Assembly: GCF_009176975.1 (NCBI RefSeq) | Contig: NZ_WEZG01000005.1 | Span: 283,488 to 347,487, forward strand | Direction of reading: 5' to 3' | DNA length: 64,000 bases | Source of the DNA: Aureimonas psammosilenae | Lineage (GTDB): Bacteria > Pseudomonadota > Alphaproteobacteria > Rhizobiales > Rhizobiaceae | Part shown: piece after piece, positions 27,609 to 37,867 of the stretch | How positions within the stretch are numbered: position 1 is the stretch's first letter | Layout of the letters: the number at the start of each line of letters is the position of its first letter | Position numbers and translations under genes: made by a program | The notes under the pieces: model-generated | Told to the model about the DNA's origin: nothing | The model's database searches: none | The model's input: the letters and a program-made list of their open reading frames with translations, nothing else

Positions 27609-28056
27609 ATGATGATCCGCACGATCGGTCGCCTAGTGCTCGCATTTCTCGTCGCGGTGCTGGCCACCGCGATCCCGGCGAGCGTGCTTCAAACGCAGAT
27701 CAACCTGTCGCAACTCGTCGCCCTGGGAGCCCCCGTCACGCCCGCGCTGCGAGCGCTGACGACGCTTCAGGATATCGTCTTCTTCGGGCCCGTGATGGCG
27801 GCGATCACGGTGGCCGCGTTCCTGCCCGCCTTTGCGGGGGCTTGGGCGGCGTCAGGCGCCCTTCCATCCGCCAGGGTCCCCATCCATGCGCTGGCGGGGG
27901 TGGTCGCCTTATGGGCGGCGTTCCGCCTCATGGGCTTCTTCACGCCGATGCCGACCTTGGTCGCGGCGGCGCGCGATCAGGCCGGCCTTCTGGCGCTTTC
28001 ATCCACGGGGCTCATCGGCGGGGCGCTGTTCGCCTACGCGACGCGCGAGGTGCGTT

Positions 28057-28073
<17 letters not shown>
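27609..28073 (+). CDS. Hypothetical four-helix membrane protein
   Basis: This 154-residue protein has four hydrophobic segments (about residues 5-27, 54-80, 88-110 and 122-145). It has few charges and no recognisable catalytic motif, so it is probably an inner-membrane protein. I do not recognise a family. AAGG eight bases before ATGATG supports translation. It diverges from the PQQ dehydrogenase gene by 78 bases, and its last 17 bases overlap the convergent 3' end of the sugar ATPase gene. Its function is unknown. Confidence 0.75.
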
Positions 28074-29168
<1,095 letters not shown>

Positions 29169-29172
<4 letters not shown>

Positions 29173-31115
29173 TGCGCCTCCTCCCGCCGCACCCAGACCA
29201 GCATCTCGCCCTCGGCCCGGTTGTCCCAGGCATAGTACGGCACGGCGCGGATGGTGGCCGCTTCGCGCGCCGGCTTCTCGGCCGCGTAGAGACCTTGTCC
29301 AGATAGCCTTTCCTTGAACCCCTCGGCCACGAGGCGCGGCGCGCCGCCGAGGCCATCGGCTTCCTCGTAGGCGAACCGGCTTTGCGAGGTGAGAACGAGA
29401 GAGTTCAGCCCGGCGCCGTTGTCGGTTTCCTCCAGGCAATAAACGAGCGGGCCGCGCTGAAGCGCGACGCGGCCCTGGTTCGCGCCGATGCGCGGATCGG
29501 CCCGGAGCATTTCCACAGGCATGTCGATGTCGAGTTCGACGCGGTCGCCTGGCTGCCAGATGCGGCGCAGCGTCAGGTAGCCGTTCCGCTCGTTGGCGCT
29601 AACATCGACGGGCGTGCCGTTGAGGCTCGCCGTCACGCTGCGCGCCCAGCCGGGCAGGCGCAGCGACAGGGTCCATTCGCGCTCAGTTTCCGGCTCCACC
29701 CGCACCGCGACGCGGCCGTCGAAGGGGTAGAGCGTTTCCTGCGAAACGCGGACCTTCGTGCCCGAGACCTCCAGATCCGCCTCGCTCTGGCAGAAGAGGT
29801 GGACGGCGATGCCGTCCTCGGATTCGCCATAGGCATAGGTGCCGACCGAGGCCACGAGCCGCGCGATGTTGGGCGGGCAGCAGGGGCAGCGGTGCCACGT
29901 CCAGCGGTGGTGGCCGCCGCGGCTTTCCAGCGGGTTGTCGTAGAAGAAGCGGGTGCCGTCGAGCGACAGGCCGACCAGCGCGCCGTTATAAAGCGCGCGC
30001 TCCATCACGTCGGCATAGCGGCGGTCGGGGCCGAGGCCCAGCATCCGGTTCGCCCAGAAAACGAGCGCAACGGCCGCGCAGGTTTCGGCATAGGCCGTTT
30101 CGTTCGGCAGGTCGTAGTCGAAGGTCAGCCCCTCGTTATGAGCGGACGGCCCGAAGCCGCCGGTGACGTAGAGGTTCTTGTCCGTCAGGTGCCCCCAAAG
30201 CGCTTCGAGCGCGGGCTTCAGCGTCTCGTCGCCGAACTCGGTCGAGATGTCGGCCATGCCGGAATAAAGATACGCGGCGCGCACCGCGTGGCCGACGACA
30301 TGGCGTTGTTCGCGCACCGGCTCGTGGCTTTGCGTGTATTCGTGATTGGCGAAATGGTAGTCCTTCGGGTCGCGGCCCCGGCGCGCGGCCTCGATGTCGA
30401 AGTAATGCGGGTCCTGCCCCCGCTCGTTCACGAAGAAGCGGGCAAGGTCGAGATAACGCTGTTCGCCCGTCGCGCGGGCCAGCCGCACGAGCGCCAGTTC
30501 GATCTCGGGATGGCCGCAATAGCCGCGTTTCTGACCCTCGTTCGGCCCGAACACTTCGGCGATATGGTCGGCATAGCGTGCCATGATGTCGAGGAAGCGG
30601 CGCTTGCCGGTCGCGTGGTAATAAGCCACCGCGCCTTCCATCATGTGGCCGGCATCGTAGAGTTCGTGGCAATCGCGAAGGTTCGTCCAGCGCTTGCCGG
30701 GCTCGATGCGCTGATACCAGGAGTTGAGGTAGCCGTTCTCGTCCTGCAACCGTCCATAGGCCTCGATCACCTCGTCGACGCGCGCTTCCAGGGTGGGATC
30801 GGGCTTGGCGAAAAGGGCATAGGCCGCCGTTTCGATGCTTTTGCCGAAATCGGAATCCCAGAACATCTGGGTCGTCACCGTGTCGTTGCCGGTCTGGAAG
30901 GGGATCTTCAGACCCGGATTGGGCCGGTCCGGATCGACCTGATCCAGCATTCCGGCCGCGATGCAGCGGTCGAGCAGCGTATGGGCGGTGGTGTTGGCGA
31001 CGGTGTCGATGCGCGGACCGAAGAAGCCCCCGACGCGCACCTGATGAACGGCGGGCGGGCGGAACTTGGCTTTCGGGCGGGCAGCGTCGCGGTTGAAGGA
31101 AGCGTGGCTGTTCAT
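29169..31115 (-). CDS. GH127 beta-L-arabinofuranosidase
   Basis: This 648-residue enzyme is close in length to Bifidobacterium HypBA1 (658). It is an (alpha/alpha)6-barrel glycosidase without a signal peptide, so it is cytoplasmic. The zinc and catalytic residues of the family are recognisable: Glu and Cys in YAETCAAVA and the Cys pair in RCPCCPPN, the first of which corresponds to the nucleophile. It would release L-arabinose from beta-arabinofuranosides, such as those on hydroxyproline-rich plant glycoproteins, after import. It lies between the permeases and the ATPase of a sugar ABC operon. The start at 31115 is preferred; the longer frame is a shadow of the permease. Confidence 0.93.
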
Positions 31116-31147
31116 GGGAATGGTCGGTCCTTTGCGAAAGGCAAGGC

Positions 31148-32044
31148 TCACTTCACCGCGCCGGCCGTCAGGCCGCGGATGTAGAAGCGCTGGAGGGCGA
31201 GGAAGAGAAGAAGGCAGGGGATCATCATCACGGTGACGCCCGCCTGGACGGCGCCCCAGTCCACCGCGCCGTAGCGGCCCGAACGCACCGCCGTCATGAG
31301 AACGGGGAGGGTGAACTTCGACTGGTCGGTGAGAAACACGAGCGCGGCGAGGAACTCGTTCCAGGCGTTCAGAAAGGCGAAGAGCCCGACCGACACGATG
31401 CCCGGCAGAACGAGCGGCCCCATCACGAAGACGAGGAGGCGCAACCCCTTCACGCCGTCGATGCGCGCCGCTTCCTCGATTTCCTTCGGCACCGCATCGA
31501 ACGCGTTGCGCATCATGAAGACCGAGAAGGGAAGCTGCAGGGTGACGTAGATCAGAACGAGGCCCGACAGGGTGTTCTGGAGACCCATCTTCGCGAGGAT
31601 CAGGAAGAGCGGCGTCAGGATCGACTGGAAGGGGATCATGATCGTCGACAGAATCAGGACGAAAGCGAGCCCTTTCATCGGGAAGCGGTAGCGGGAGAAG
31701 CCGTAGCCCGCGAGCGTCGCGACAAGGATGGTGACGAGCGCCGTGCCGAGCGCGACGAAGAACGAGTTGCCGGCATAATGGAGGATGCCGTCGCCGAAAT
31801 TCTCCAACCGGCCGTAGCTGGCAAGGCCCGCGCCCATCGTCGGCCATGGCGGGAGGGGCGGCATGCCCGCTTCCGCCGGTCCCCGGAAGGACGCCAGAAC
31901 CACGAAGGCGATCGGCGCCAGAAACAGAAAGGCGACGAGAAGGGCGGTGGCGTGGAAAAGAACGGCGTGGAGCCGGCCCTTTCGACGGCGGCGCTGTCGC
32001 GGCGGGGACACGGTTGCGGAATGGTCGAGCGCAGCGACGCTCAT
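31148..32044 (-). CDS. Sugar ABC permease, MalG class
   Basis: This 298-residue inner-membrane permease has an Arg-rich cytoplasmic N-terminus (QRRRRKGRLH) and six membrane helices. The EAA loop is PKEIEEAARIDGVKGLRLLV, and the C-terminal FYIRGLTAGAVK is typical of MalG/UgpE proteins. Its start overlaps the stop of the MalF-type gene (ATGA). It lies 32 bases upstream of GH127 in the same operon. Confidence 0.93.
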   Translation of the reverse strand: MSVAALDHSATVSPPRQRRRRKGRLHAVLFHATALLVAFLFLAPIAFVVLASFRGPAEAGMPPLPPWPTMGAGLASYGRLENFGDGILHYAGNSFFVALGTALVTILVATLAGYGFSRYRFPMKGLAFVLILSTIMIPFQSILTPLFLILAKMGLQNTLSGLVLIYVTLQLPFSVFMMRNAFDAVPKEIEEAARIDGVKGLRLLVFVMGPLVLPGIVSVGLFAFLNAWNEFLAALVFLTDQSKFTLPVLMTAVRSGRYGAVDWGAVQAGVTVMMIPCLLLFLALQRFYIRGLTAGAVK

Positions 32045-32982
32045 CGGGCATCCTCCCGCTCGCGCAGGAGCCGAAGCTGGATCACGGACAGAACGAGAAG
32101 GATGGCGAGAAGCACCATCGACAAGGCCGCGCCGTAGCCGAGGCGGAACGAGACGAAGGACTGGTTGAAGATCCAGTAGACCGCCGTGATCGTGCGGTTC
32201 TGCGGCCCGCCCGCCAGGATGATGTAGAACTGGTCGAAGGCGAGCATCGAGCCCGACACGCAAAGGATGAGGGCCAGCGCGAAGGGCCGGCGCACCAGCG
32301 GCATCGTGATGTGGCGGAAACGCTGGAGCGAGGACGCCCCGTCGATGCGCGCGGCCTCCGAATAGTCCGGCGGAATGGCCTGCAGCCCGCTCATCAGGAT
32401 CACCATGTAGAAGCCGGTCATCTTCCACACCACCATGGCGGTCACCGACCAGAAGGCCGGGTCGAAACTCGCCAGGATGTTGACGCGGCCCGTTGTCAGC
32501 CCGAGCCGTTCGGCCAGCGGCGAGAAGAGGCCGGAATCGACGTTGGAGGCCCAGGCCCAAAGAAGGCTCGCCGAGGCGAAGCCGATCACCACGGGCAGAA
32601 AGAAGGCGGTGCGGTAGAAGCCGGAAAGACGGCGGGGCCGCTCCACCAGAAGCGCCAGCGCCAGCCCCAGCCCCAGAAGCCCGACGGTCGCGGCGAGCGT
32701 GTAGCGCGCGGTGAAGAACAGCGCGTTCCAGAAGTTGCGGTCGTTCCACAAGGCCTTGTAGTTCGCCGTGCCGACCCAGCGCGGGACGCCCAGAAGCGGC
32801 CAGTTGTGGAACGACATCCAGGCCGTCATGCCGAGCGGCACGATAAAGAACACGAGCACCAGAAGGAGTGCCGGCGCGGCGTAGAGAAGACCTGCCCAAT
32901 CGCGGCGGCGACGTCGGCGACGCTTCCGGCCCGTTGCCGCAAGGCTCGGGGCGATCGTGGACGGGTGGGCGAGCGACGACAT
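32041..32982 (-). CDS. Sugar ABC permease, MalF class
   Basis: This 313-residue inner-membrane permease has a strongly basic N-terminus (GRKRRRRRRRDW), a first helix LYAAPALLLVLVFFIVPLG and five more. The EAA loop is IPPDYSEAARIDGASSLQRF. It lacks the long periplasmic P2 loop of enteric MalF, as in the UgpA/MsmF type. I chose the ATG at 32982 as the family start. It overlaps the MalG-type gene by four bases, and is separated from the binding-protein gene by a hairpin. Confidence 0.92.
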   Translation of the reverse strand: MSSLAHPSTIAPSLAATGRKRRRRRRRDWAGLLYAAPALLLVLVFFIVPLGMTAWMSFHNWPLLGVPRWVGTANYKALWNDRNFWNALFFTARYTLAATVGLLGLGLALALLVERPRRLSGFYRTAFFLPVVIGFASASLLWAWASNVDSGLFSPLAERLGLTTGRVNILASFDPAFWSVTAMVVWKMTGFYMVILMSGLQAIPPDYSEAARIDGASSLQRFRHITMPLVRRPFALALILCVSGSMLAFDQFYIILAGGPQNRTITAVYWIFNQSFVSFRLGYGAALSMVLLAILLVLSVIQLRLLREREDAR

Positions 32983-33020
32983 GGCGGCGGCTCCCGGTCG
33001 AAACAAAGAAGGCGGAAAAG

Positions 33021-33042
33021 GGCGGGGCGGGCGCGCCCCGCC
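33021..33042 (-). terminator. GC-rich hairpin between binding-protein and permease genes
   Basis: GGCGGGGCG (33021-33029) and CGCCCCGCC (33034-33042) are perfect complements around a 4-base loop, a 9-bp all-GC stem. It lies 24 bases after the sugar-binding-protein stop. No T-run follows, so mRNA stabilisation or partial attenuation is more likely than full termination. Confidence 0.6.
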
Positions 33043-33065
33043 GCGTTTCGAGCGCTGGCGGCCCG

Positions 33066-34313
33066 TCAGGGCGCGGTATCGATGATCGTCTGCATGGCCG
33101 ACTGGGCTTCCTCGACGGCTGGGCCGATATCCTCCGGCGAGCCGAAGAAGGCGCGGTTCAGCATGGTGATCCAGGGGCCGTTCGCCGAGTTGATCAGATC
33201 GTTGAAGGCCGGCGTATAGGGTGTTTTGCCCTTGGCCATGGCGTCGACGGCGATGAGGTAGCGATCGTCGAGACCGGCCAGCGCCTGTTTGGCGACATCG
33301 GCGCGAACCGGCAGCGAGCCGTTCTTGGCAAGCAGCGTCTGCCCTTCCGGCGAATAGGCATATTCGAGGAACGCCTTGATCGCCGCCGACTTCTCAGTCC
33401 CCTTCGAGACCACGAAGTTGTCGCCGCCGGCGAAGGACGACTGGCCGCCGTCCTTGCCCGGCAGATAGGTGACGCCGTATTCGAGATCGGGATATTGCGC
33501 GTTCAAGGCGCCGATGGCGAAGGACCCGGAAGGCGAGATGCCGATATTGCCGGTGGCGAAGGCGGCGAAGAAGTTGGCGCCCGTGTCGGTCTGCGACCCC
33601 GCCGGCACCAGCCCTTCCTTCACCATGCCCTGGTAGAAGGCGATGGCGTCGCGCATCTGGGGCGTGTCGAGGGTCGCCTTCTTGCCTTCGTCAGTGAAGA
33701 TGTCGCCGCCCGACGCCCAGATCAGCGGCGTGAAGGTGAAGATGTTGCAGCCGCCGCAATTGCCGGAAAAGTAGAAGCCCTTCTTCTCGCCCCCGAGCGC
33801 GCTGATCTTCTTGGCGTCCTCGTGGATCTCGTCCCAGGTCGTCGGCCCCTTGTCGGGATCGAGACCTGCCTCGCGGAAGAGCTTCTTGTTCCAGACGAGA
33901 ACGGAGGCGTCGGCCGAGAAGGGCAGGCCGTAGATGCGGTCGCCATAGGTGCCCGTCGCCACGTGCGGCTTGGACAACTGGTCGAAATAGGGCAGCGATT
34001 TCGCCAGATCGGTGATGTCCTCAAGCTGCCCGGCCGAGGCGAAGGCCGGCGTGAAGATGAGGTCGAGCGACAGGGCGTCCGGCGCGGTGCCGCCGGCGGC
34101 GGCGACCGCATATTTCTGCACCAGTTCGTTGACCGGCACGATCTGCAGCTCGGCCTTGTGCTCGGCCTGGCTCTTGTTGAAGGCCTCCACGATCTTGGGC
34201 ATGAAGGTCGAGCCGTCCGAGCGCACCCAGAGCGAGAAGGTTTCGGCGCCGGCGGAGGCCGGACCTGCGAGGGCGGCGGCAAGCCCGCCGAGCCCGATGA
34301 GCCAGTTCTTCAT
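33066..34313 (-). CDS. Periplasmic sugar-binding protein (SBP_bac_1)
   Basis: This 415-residue extracellular solute-binding protein of the MalE/UgpB class has a signal peptide (MKNWLIGLGGLAAALAGPAS, cleavage at AGA near residue 23). Family segments include IVEAFNKSQAEHKAELQIVP, TTWDEIHEDAKKIS and AFLEYAYSPEGQTLLAKNGS. GGAGGAA stands seven bases before the ATG, a strong ribosome site. It is the first transport gene after lacI and feeds the MalFG-type permeases. With GH127 in the operon, the ligand is probably a beta-arabinofuranose-containing oligosaccharide, but that is by context only. Confidence 0.92.
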   Translation of the reverse strand: MKNWLIGLGGLAAALAGPASAGAETFSLWVRSDGSTFMPKIVEAFNKSQAEHKAELQIVPVNELVQKYAVAAAGGTAPDALSLDLIFTPAFASAGQLEDITDLAKSLPYFDQLSKPHVATGTYGDRIYGLPFSADASVLVWNKKLFREAGLDPDKGPTTWDEIHEDAKKISALGGEKKGFYFSGNCGGCNIFTFTPLIWASGGDIFTDEGKKATLDTPQMRDAIAFYQGMVKEGLVPAGSQTDTGANFFAAFATGNIGISPSGSFAIGALNAQYPDLEYGVTYLPGKDGGQSSFAGGDNFVVSKGTEKSAAIKAFLEYAYSPEGQTLLAKNGSLPVRADVAKQALAGLDDRYLIAVDAMAKGKTPYTPAFNDLINSANGPWITMLNRAFFGSPEDIGPAVEEAQSAMQTIIDTAP

Positions 34314-34416
34314 GGACAGATTCCTCCCGTTTGAAGGGCCACCGCTCGCGGCGAAGGCCGGTCGATGCTTCATGCACTGCAGCGTCCCGCCCGTTCCCTC
34401 CCGGCGGGGCGCAGCT

Positions 34417-35481
34417 TTATTGCGTTTCAGACGCCCCGCAGGAGCGCCTGACGACGAGCCGGCATGGCAGCCGCCGCAGGCCCGGCGCCACCGGCTTGCC
34501 GTCGATGAGGTCGAGAAGGGTCAGCCCGGCTTCGCGCCCGAGGCCCTTCAGTTCCATGTCGAGCGTGGTCAAAGGCGGCCGCGTGGCCTGCGCGAAGATT
34601 TCCCAATTGTCGAAGCCGACCACCGCGACATCGTCCGGCACGCGGATGCCACCCGCCGTCAAAGCGTCGATCAGCCCGCGCGCGATCTGGTCGTTGCCGC
34701 AGAACACCGCGTCGGGCCGGTTTTCGGCATCGGTGAAAAGGCGGCTTGCGGTGTCGAAGCCGAAGCCTTCCGACCATTGGCCGGCCAGCGCCTCGTTCGG
34801 CGGCGCGAGGCCGTTCTCTTCCAGCGCGCGGCGCCAGCCTGCCTCGCGCAGCGACACGGCCGCGAAATCGCGCGGGCCGGTGACATGGGCGATGCGCCTG
34901 CGCCCGAGACGGGCGAGATGGGTCACGGCCTCGAAGGCGGCCCCCTCGTCGTCCGGCACGAAGCCGAAGCCGCCGGGCGGGCAGGCGGCGTTCACATGGA
35001 CCACCGGCATGCCGAGCGGCGGCAGTTCGATCGGCAGCGCGCGGTCGACGCGCTTGCCCGCCACCACGAGCCCGTCGACCCGCTTGTCCTCCATGGCTTC
35101 CAGATTGAGCTTGGCGCGCGCCGGATCGTCCTCGATGGCGCACAGAAACACCGACACGCCGCGATCGGCCATGGCCGCCGAGAGGCCGGCGGCGATCGGC
35201 AGGGTGAAGCGGCCATAGGTGTCGTTGGTGAGAAGCCCGAGCGTGAAGGAGCGCTGCGAGATCAGGGCCCGCGCCATGGCGTTCGGGCGAAAACCGAGCC
35301 GGCGCGCGGCGTCCTGAACGCGCTGGCGCGTTTCGGGCATCATCCGCCCCCGTTCGTTCAGCGCCTTGGACGCCGTCGCCACCGAAACGCCGGCAGCCTC
35401 GGCCACGTGCCGAATGGTGACGCGCGTCCTTTCATCGGCGGTCTCGAGGAGGGAAGCGTCTACCAAGGCCGAACCGTCCAT
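34417..35481 (-). CDS. LacI-family repressor of the arabinofuranoside operon
   Basis: This 354-residue repressor has its helix-turn-helix at about residues 20-45 (TIRHVAEAAGVSVATASKAL) and hinge helix up to about 75. The periplasmic-binding-protein-like sugar-sensing core follows (FTLGLLTNDTYGRFTLPIAA, DAVFCGNDQIARGLID, VAVVGFDNWEIFAQATRPPL). It is the first gene of the operon with the sugar ABC transporter and GH127. Two GAGAAAA/TTTTCTC palindromes about 20 and 50 bases upstream of its ATG are the expected operators, so it probably represses its own operon until the sugar is present. Confidence 0.92.
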   Translation of the reverse strand: MDGSALVDASLLETADERTRVTIRHVAEAAGVSVATASKALNERGRMMPETRQRVQDAARRLGFRPNAMARALISQRSFTLGLLTNDTYGRFTLPIAAGLSAAMADRGVSVFLCAIEDDPARAKLNLEAMEDKRVDGLVVAGKRVDRALPIELPPLGMPVVHVNAACPPGGFGFVPDDEGAAFEAVTHLARLGRRRIAHVTGPRDFAAVSLREAGWRRALEENGLAPPNEALAGQWSEGFGFDTASRLFTDAENRPDAVFCGNDQIARGLIDALTAGGIRVPDDVAVVGFDNWEIFAQATRPPLTTLDMELKGLGREAGLTLLDLIDGKPVAPGLRRLPCRLVVRRSCGASETQ

Positions 35482-35508
35482 TCATTCCCGCAGCGAACTG
35501 GCGACTTT

Positions 35509-35545
35509 GAAAAATCGTTTTCTCAGCATGAGAAAAGGTTTTCTC
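35509..35545. promoter_or_regulatory. Two tandem LacI operators
   Basis: GAGAAAAGGTTTTCTC (35530-35545) is a perfect 16-bp palindrome. GAAAAATCGTTTTCTC (35509-35524) is a near copy differing at three positions. They are 21 bp apart, two helical turns, so bound repressors would lie on one DNA face. A TTGACA on the minus strand (35560-35565) just upstream could be the -35, which places the perfect operator over the -10 region. Confidence 0.75.
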
Positions 35546-35565
35546 CGTTTGAGCGGCGATGTCAA

Positions 35566-35881
35566 GCGCCTTTCGTTGGACGGGAAACGAGGGAGTGAAG
35601 TCTCAGCTTCGGCTTGGGGCATCGCCAAGGGCGCCGTTCGTCGCGAACGCGCGTCGTTTCGTTGGTCTGGTCGCTGGAAAGTCGCGCGAAGGGCAAGCAG
35701 GATCGATCGCCCCGACGATGATGGCGACGATCTGTTTTCAGCGGTGTCGAAGCCCGCGGGCCAGTTTGGCGATGGCTCGACCGCGGTCGCGATCGAGCCG
35801 GTGGCCATCGAAAGGGCGAACCGCCGCGCTGGCGAAAGGTCAGCCTTGTTTGGTGCCGGCTCGCTGCGAAACGCTTTACGC
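35566..35881. other. Intergenic interval without a recognisable gene
   Basis: About 316 bases lie between the lacI promoter region and the hairpin after the iminopeptidase gene. Frames on both strands give basic, low-complexity translations without ribosome sites or family resemblance. I see no RNA gene or repeat here. Confidence 0.5.
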
Positions 35882-35908
35882 CGCCTGCCGGCGATGACTG
35901 GCGGCAGG
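35882..35908 (-). terminator. Hairpin after the proline iminopeptidase gene
   Basis: GCCTGCCG (35882-35889) and CGGCAGGC (35901-35908) form a perfect 8-bp stem with an 11-base loop, five bases beyond the stop of the leftward gene. There is no clear T-run. It is likely to be the 3' end structure of this single-gene transcript. Confidence 0.5.
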
Positions 35909-35913
35909 CCTGT

Positions 35914-36822
35914 TCAATGTCCGTCGTGGCGGCGCAGGAACGTCTCGACGCGGGCGAGGCATGCCTCCTTCTCCTCCACATGCGGCATGTGGCTGGACTC
36001 GGGGAAGACCTCGGATTCCACGGTTGGAATGCGGTCGATGAAGGGCTGCACGCATTCGGGCGTCGCCTCGTCGTAAGCGCCTCGGAACACAAGCGTCGGC
36101 GCTTCGATCTGGTGGAGCCGATCGATCACGGTCCAGTTGCGCATGGTGCCGACGACATGGAACTCGTTCGGACCGTTCATCGTGTGATAGACCGTCGGAT
36201 CGCTTTCCACCGCGAGGAACGTGCGCGCCACCTCGTCGGGCCACGGCGTGACGCGGCAGACATGGCGGTCGTAGAAGACGCGGCTTGCGGTCAGATATTC
36301 CGGGTCCTCAGTGGTGCCGGCCGCTTCGTGCCGGTCGAGCGCTTCCTGCACCTCCGCCGGCAGTTCGGCCCGCAGCTTCGCCGCGCCTGCGACCCACAGA
36401 TCCATGGAGGCCAGCGAATTGGCGAGGATCAGCGCCTTCAATCCGGGCGGGCGTCGCACCGCGTGCTCGGACCCCAGCATCCCGCCCCAGGATTGGCCGA
36501 GAAGGGCGTATCGGTTTCGAATGCCGAGATGGTCGAGGAGATTGTCGAGTTCGCCGAGAAAGAAGTCCACCGTCCAGAAGTCGCCGCCCTTGTCCGGCAG
36601 GTGGGTCGAGCGACCGTTGCCGATCTGGTCGTAATGGATCACGGCGCGCCCGTTCGCGCTGAGGTCCTTGAAGCTGTCGACGTAATCATGGGTGCAGCCG
36701 GGTCCGCCATGGGCGATCACCAGCGGCAGGGGCTCGGCTCGAAGGTCGCCCGTCACGCGATACCAGGTCTTGTAGGGTCCGTGATCGGCAAAGCCTTCGA
36801 CGACATCGGCTGTATTGGACAT
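35914..36822 (-). CDS. pip: Proline iminopeptidase-family alpha/beta hydrolase
   Basis: This 302-residue alpha/beta hydrolase of peptidase family S33 carries the oxyanion motif HGGPG (residues 38-42), nucleophile Ser111 in GQSWGG, a late Asp in [11 protein letters not shown], and His in SSHMPHVEE. These enzymes remove N-terminal proline or related amides from small peptides. There is no signal peptide. GGGGGAAGG precedes the ATG at 36822. It is divergent from a LuxR solo and beside a peptide ABC transporter. This is the arrangement of pip genes controlled by plant-responsive LuxR proteins (XccR, PsoR, PipR), so it may process or respond to a plant-derived molecule. Confidence 0.9.
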   Translation of the reverse strand: MSNTADVVEGFADHGPYKTWYRVTGDLRAEPLPLVIAHGGPGCTHDYVDSFKDLSANGRAVIHYDQIGNGRSTHLPDKGGDFWTVDFFLGELDNLLDHLGIRNRYALLGQSWGGMLGSEHAVRRPPGLKALILANSLASMDLWVAGAAKLRAELPAEVQEALDRHEAAGTTEDPEYLTASRVFYDRHVCRVTPWPDEVARTFLAVESDPTVYHTMNGPNEFHVVGTMRNWTVIDRLHQIEAPTLVFRGAYDEATPECVQPFIDRIPTVESEVFPESSHMPHVEEKEACLARVETFLRRHDGH

Positions 36823-36987
36823 GAAGCCTTCCCCCCTTTTGAAGCGGGCCGATTCTACGCCGCCCGCCGCGCGATCCGACACCTATCGAAAAGAAGAGGG
36901 TCCAAGGGTTGAATGCCACGTAAGTTGCCACTGAAATGAGCGCGCACAATTGACGGGCAGGCGGTCAGGGTGCCACCATCCGGACCC

Positions 36988-37752
36988 ATGTCGATCCTGT
37001 CCGACCTATCCGATCGCCTTTCGCCCGGAATGGCATTCGATCCGGCGCTCGACGCCGCCCTCGATCTTGTCGAGCATGCCGGCTTCACATCGGTGATCTA
37101 CGACTACACCCCCGTTCCCCGCAGCCATGACGGGGTGCTCATCACGCCCAACATTCTGGAAGCCAGACGGGTGCCGGACGACATGATGCGGTTGTGGCGG
37201 GACGGCTTCTATCAGCTCGATCCGGTGCAGGACGCCGCCTTGTCTTCGACCGCGCCTTTCGTCTGGTCGGCCTTCGGGCGGCAAAGCCGCATCATGGAAA
37301 AGGTCCTGTGCGAACGCCACGGGCCGGTTCTCGGTTATATGCGCGACATGCGCTTTTCCTGCGGGGTGACGGTGCCGATCCATCATCCGGGCGGCGATCT
37401 CGCGACATTCACGGCGATCTGCGTCGACGCCGAGCGCGACTTCGGGGATGTGGCGGTGCGCCTCGCTCCGGCCATCGGACTTCTGGGGCAGACCTTCCAC
37501 GAGATCGCGCAGGCCGGCTTCTCGCCGGAAACGCGGCGCTCGCGCGCCATGCGGTTGTCGCCCCGCGAGGTGCAATGCCTCAGCCTTTGCGCCGAAGGGT
37601 TGACGGCCAAGGAGATCGCCCGGCGGCTGGATCGCTCCGTGCCGACGGTGACGCTGCATCTCAACAGCGCCGGGCGCAAGCTCGGTGCGCGCAACCGGTT
37701 CCAGGCCGTGGCTCGTGCCGCTCATTACCGGCTCCTCGACGCGGCCTCTTGA
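36988..37752 (+). CDS. LuxR solo with autoinducer-binding domain (PipR/OryR-like)
   Basis: This 254-residue regulator has an autoinducer-binding domain (about residues 15-165) and a C-terminal LuxR helix-turn-helix (LSPREVQCLSLCAEGLTAKE, then VTLHLNSAGRKLGARNRF). Ligand-pocket positions seen are Asp78-Pro79, Trp93 and the Gly in FSCGVTVP. Where TraR-type receptors have Trp57 and Tyr61, this protein seems to have Met66 and Trp70. That is the substitution pair known for plant-responsive LuxR solos that do not bind acyl-homoserine lactones (aligned by eye with a one-residue gap). No luxI gene is nearby. It sits between pip and a peptide ABC operon. The start could also be GTG at 36970. Confidence 0.9.
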   Translation: MSILSDLSDRLSPGMAFDPALDAALDLVEHAGFTSVIYDYTPVPRSHDGVLITPNILEARRVPDDMMRLWRDGFYQLDPVQDAALSSTAPFVWSAFGRQSRIMEKVLCERHGPVLGYMRDMRFSCGVTVPIHHPGGDLATFTAICVDAERDFGDVAVRLAPAIGLLGQTFHEIAQAGFSPETRRSRAMRLSPREVQCLSLCAEGLTAKEIARRLDRSVPTVTLHLNSAGRKLGARNRFQAVARAAHYRLLDAAS

Positions 37753-37867
37753 GCCGTCCGACCCTATGAGTTTTGATAGCTGGCGCGCGGCCGCTTCACG
37801 TTCCACGCTGCGATCAGCTTCGACGCCCGCCACCCGATGACGGGTCCCCAAAGGAAGGAGACCGGCC

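Noticed and set aside
35482..35808. 108-codon minus-strand frame upstream of lacI
   Set aside because: It runs through the LacI operators, lacks a ribosome site, and has a Ser/Arg/Pro-rich composition typical of non-coding translation here.
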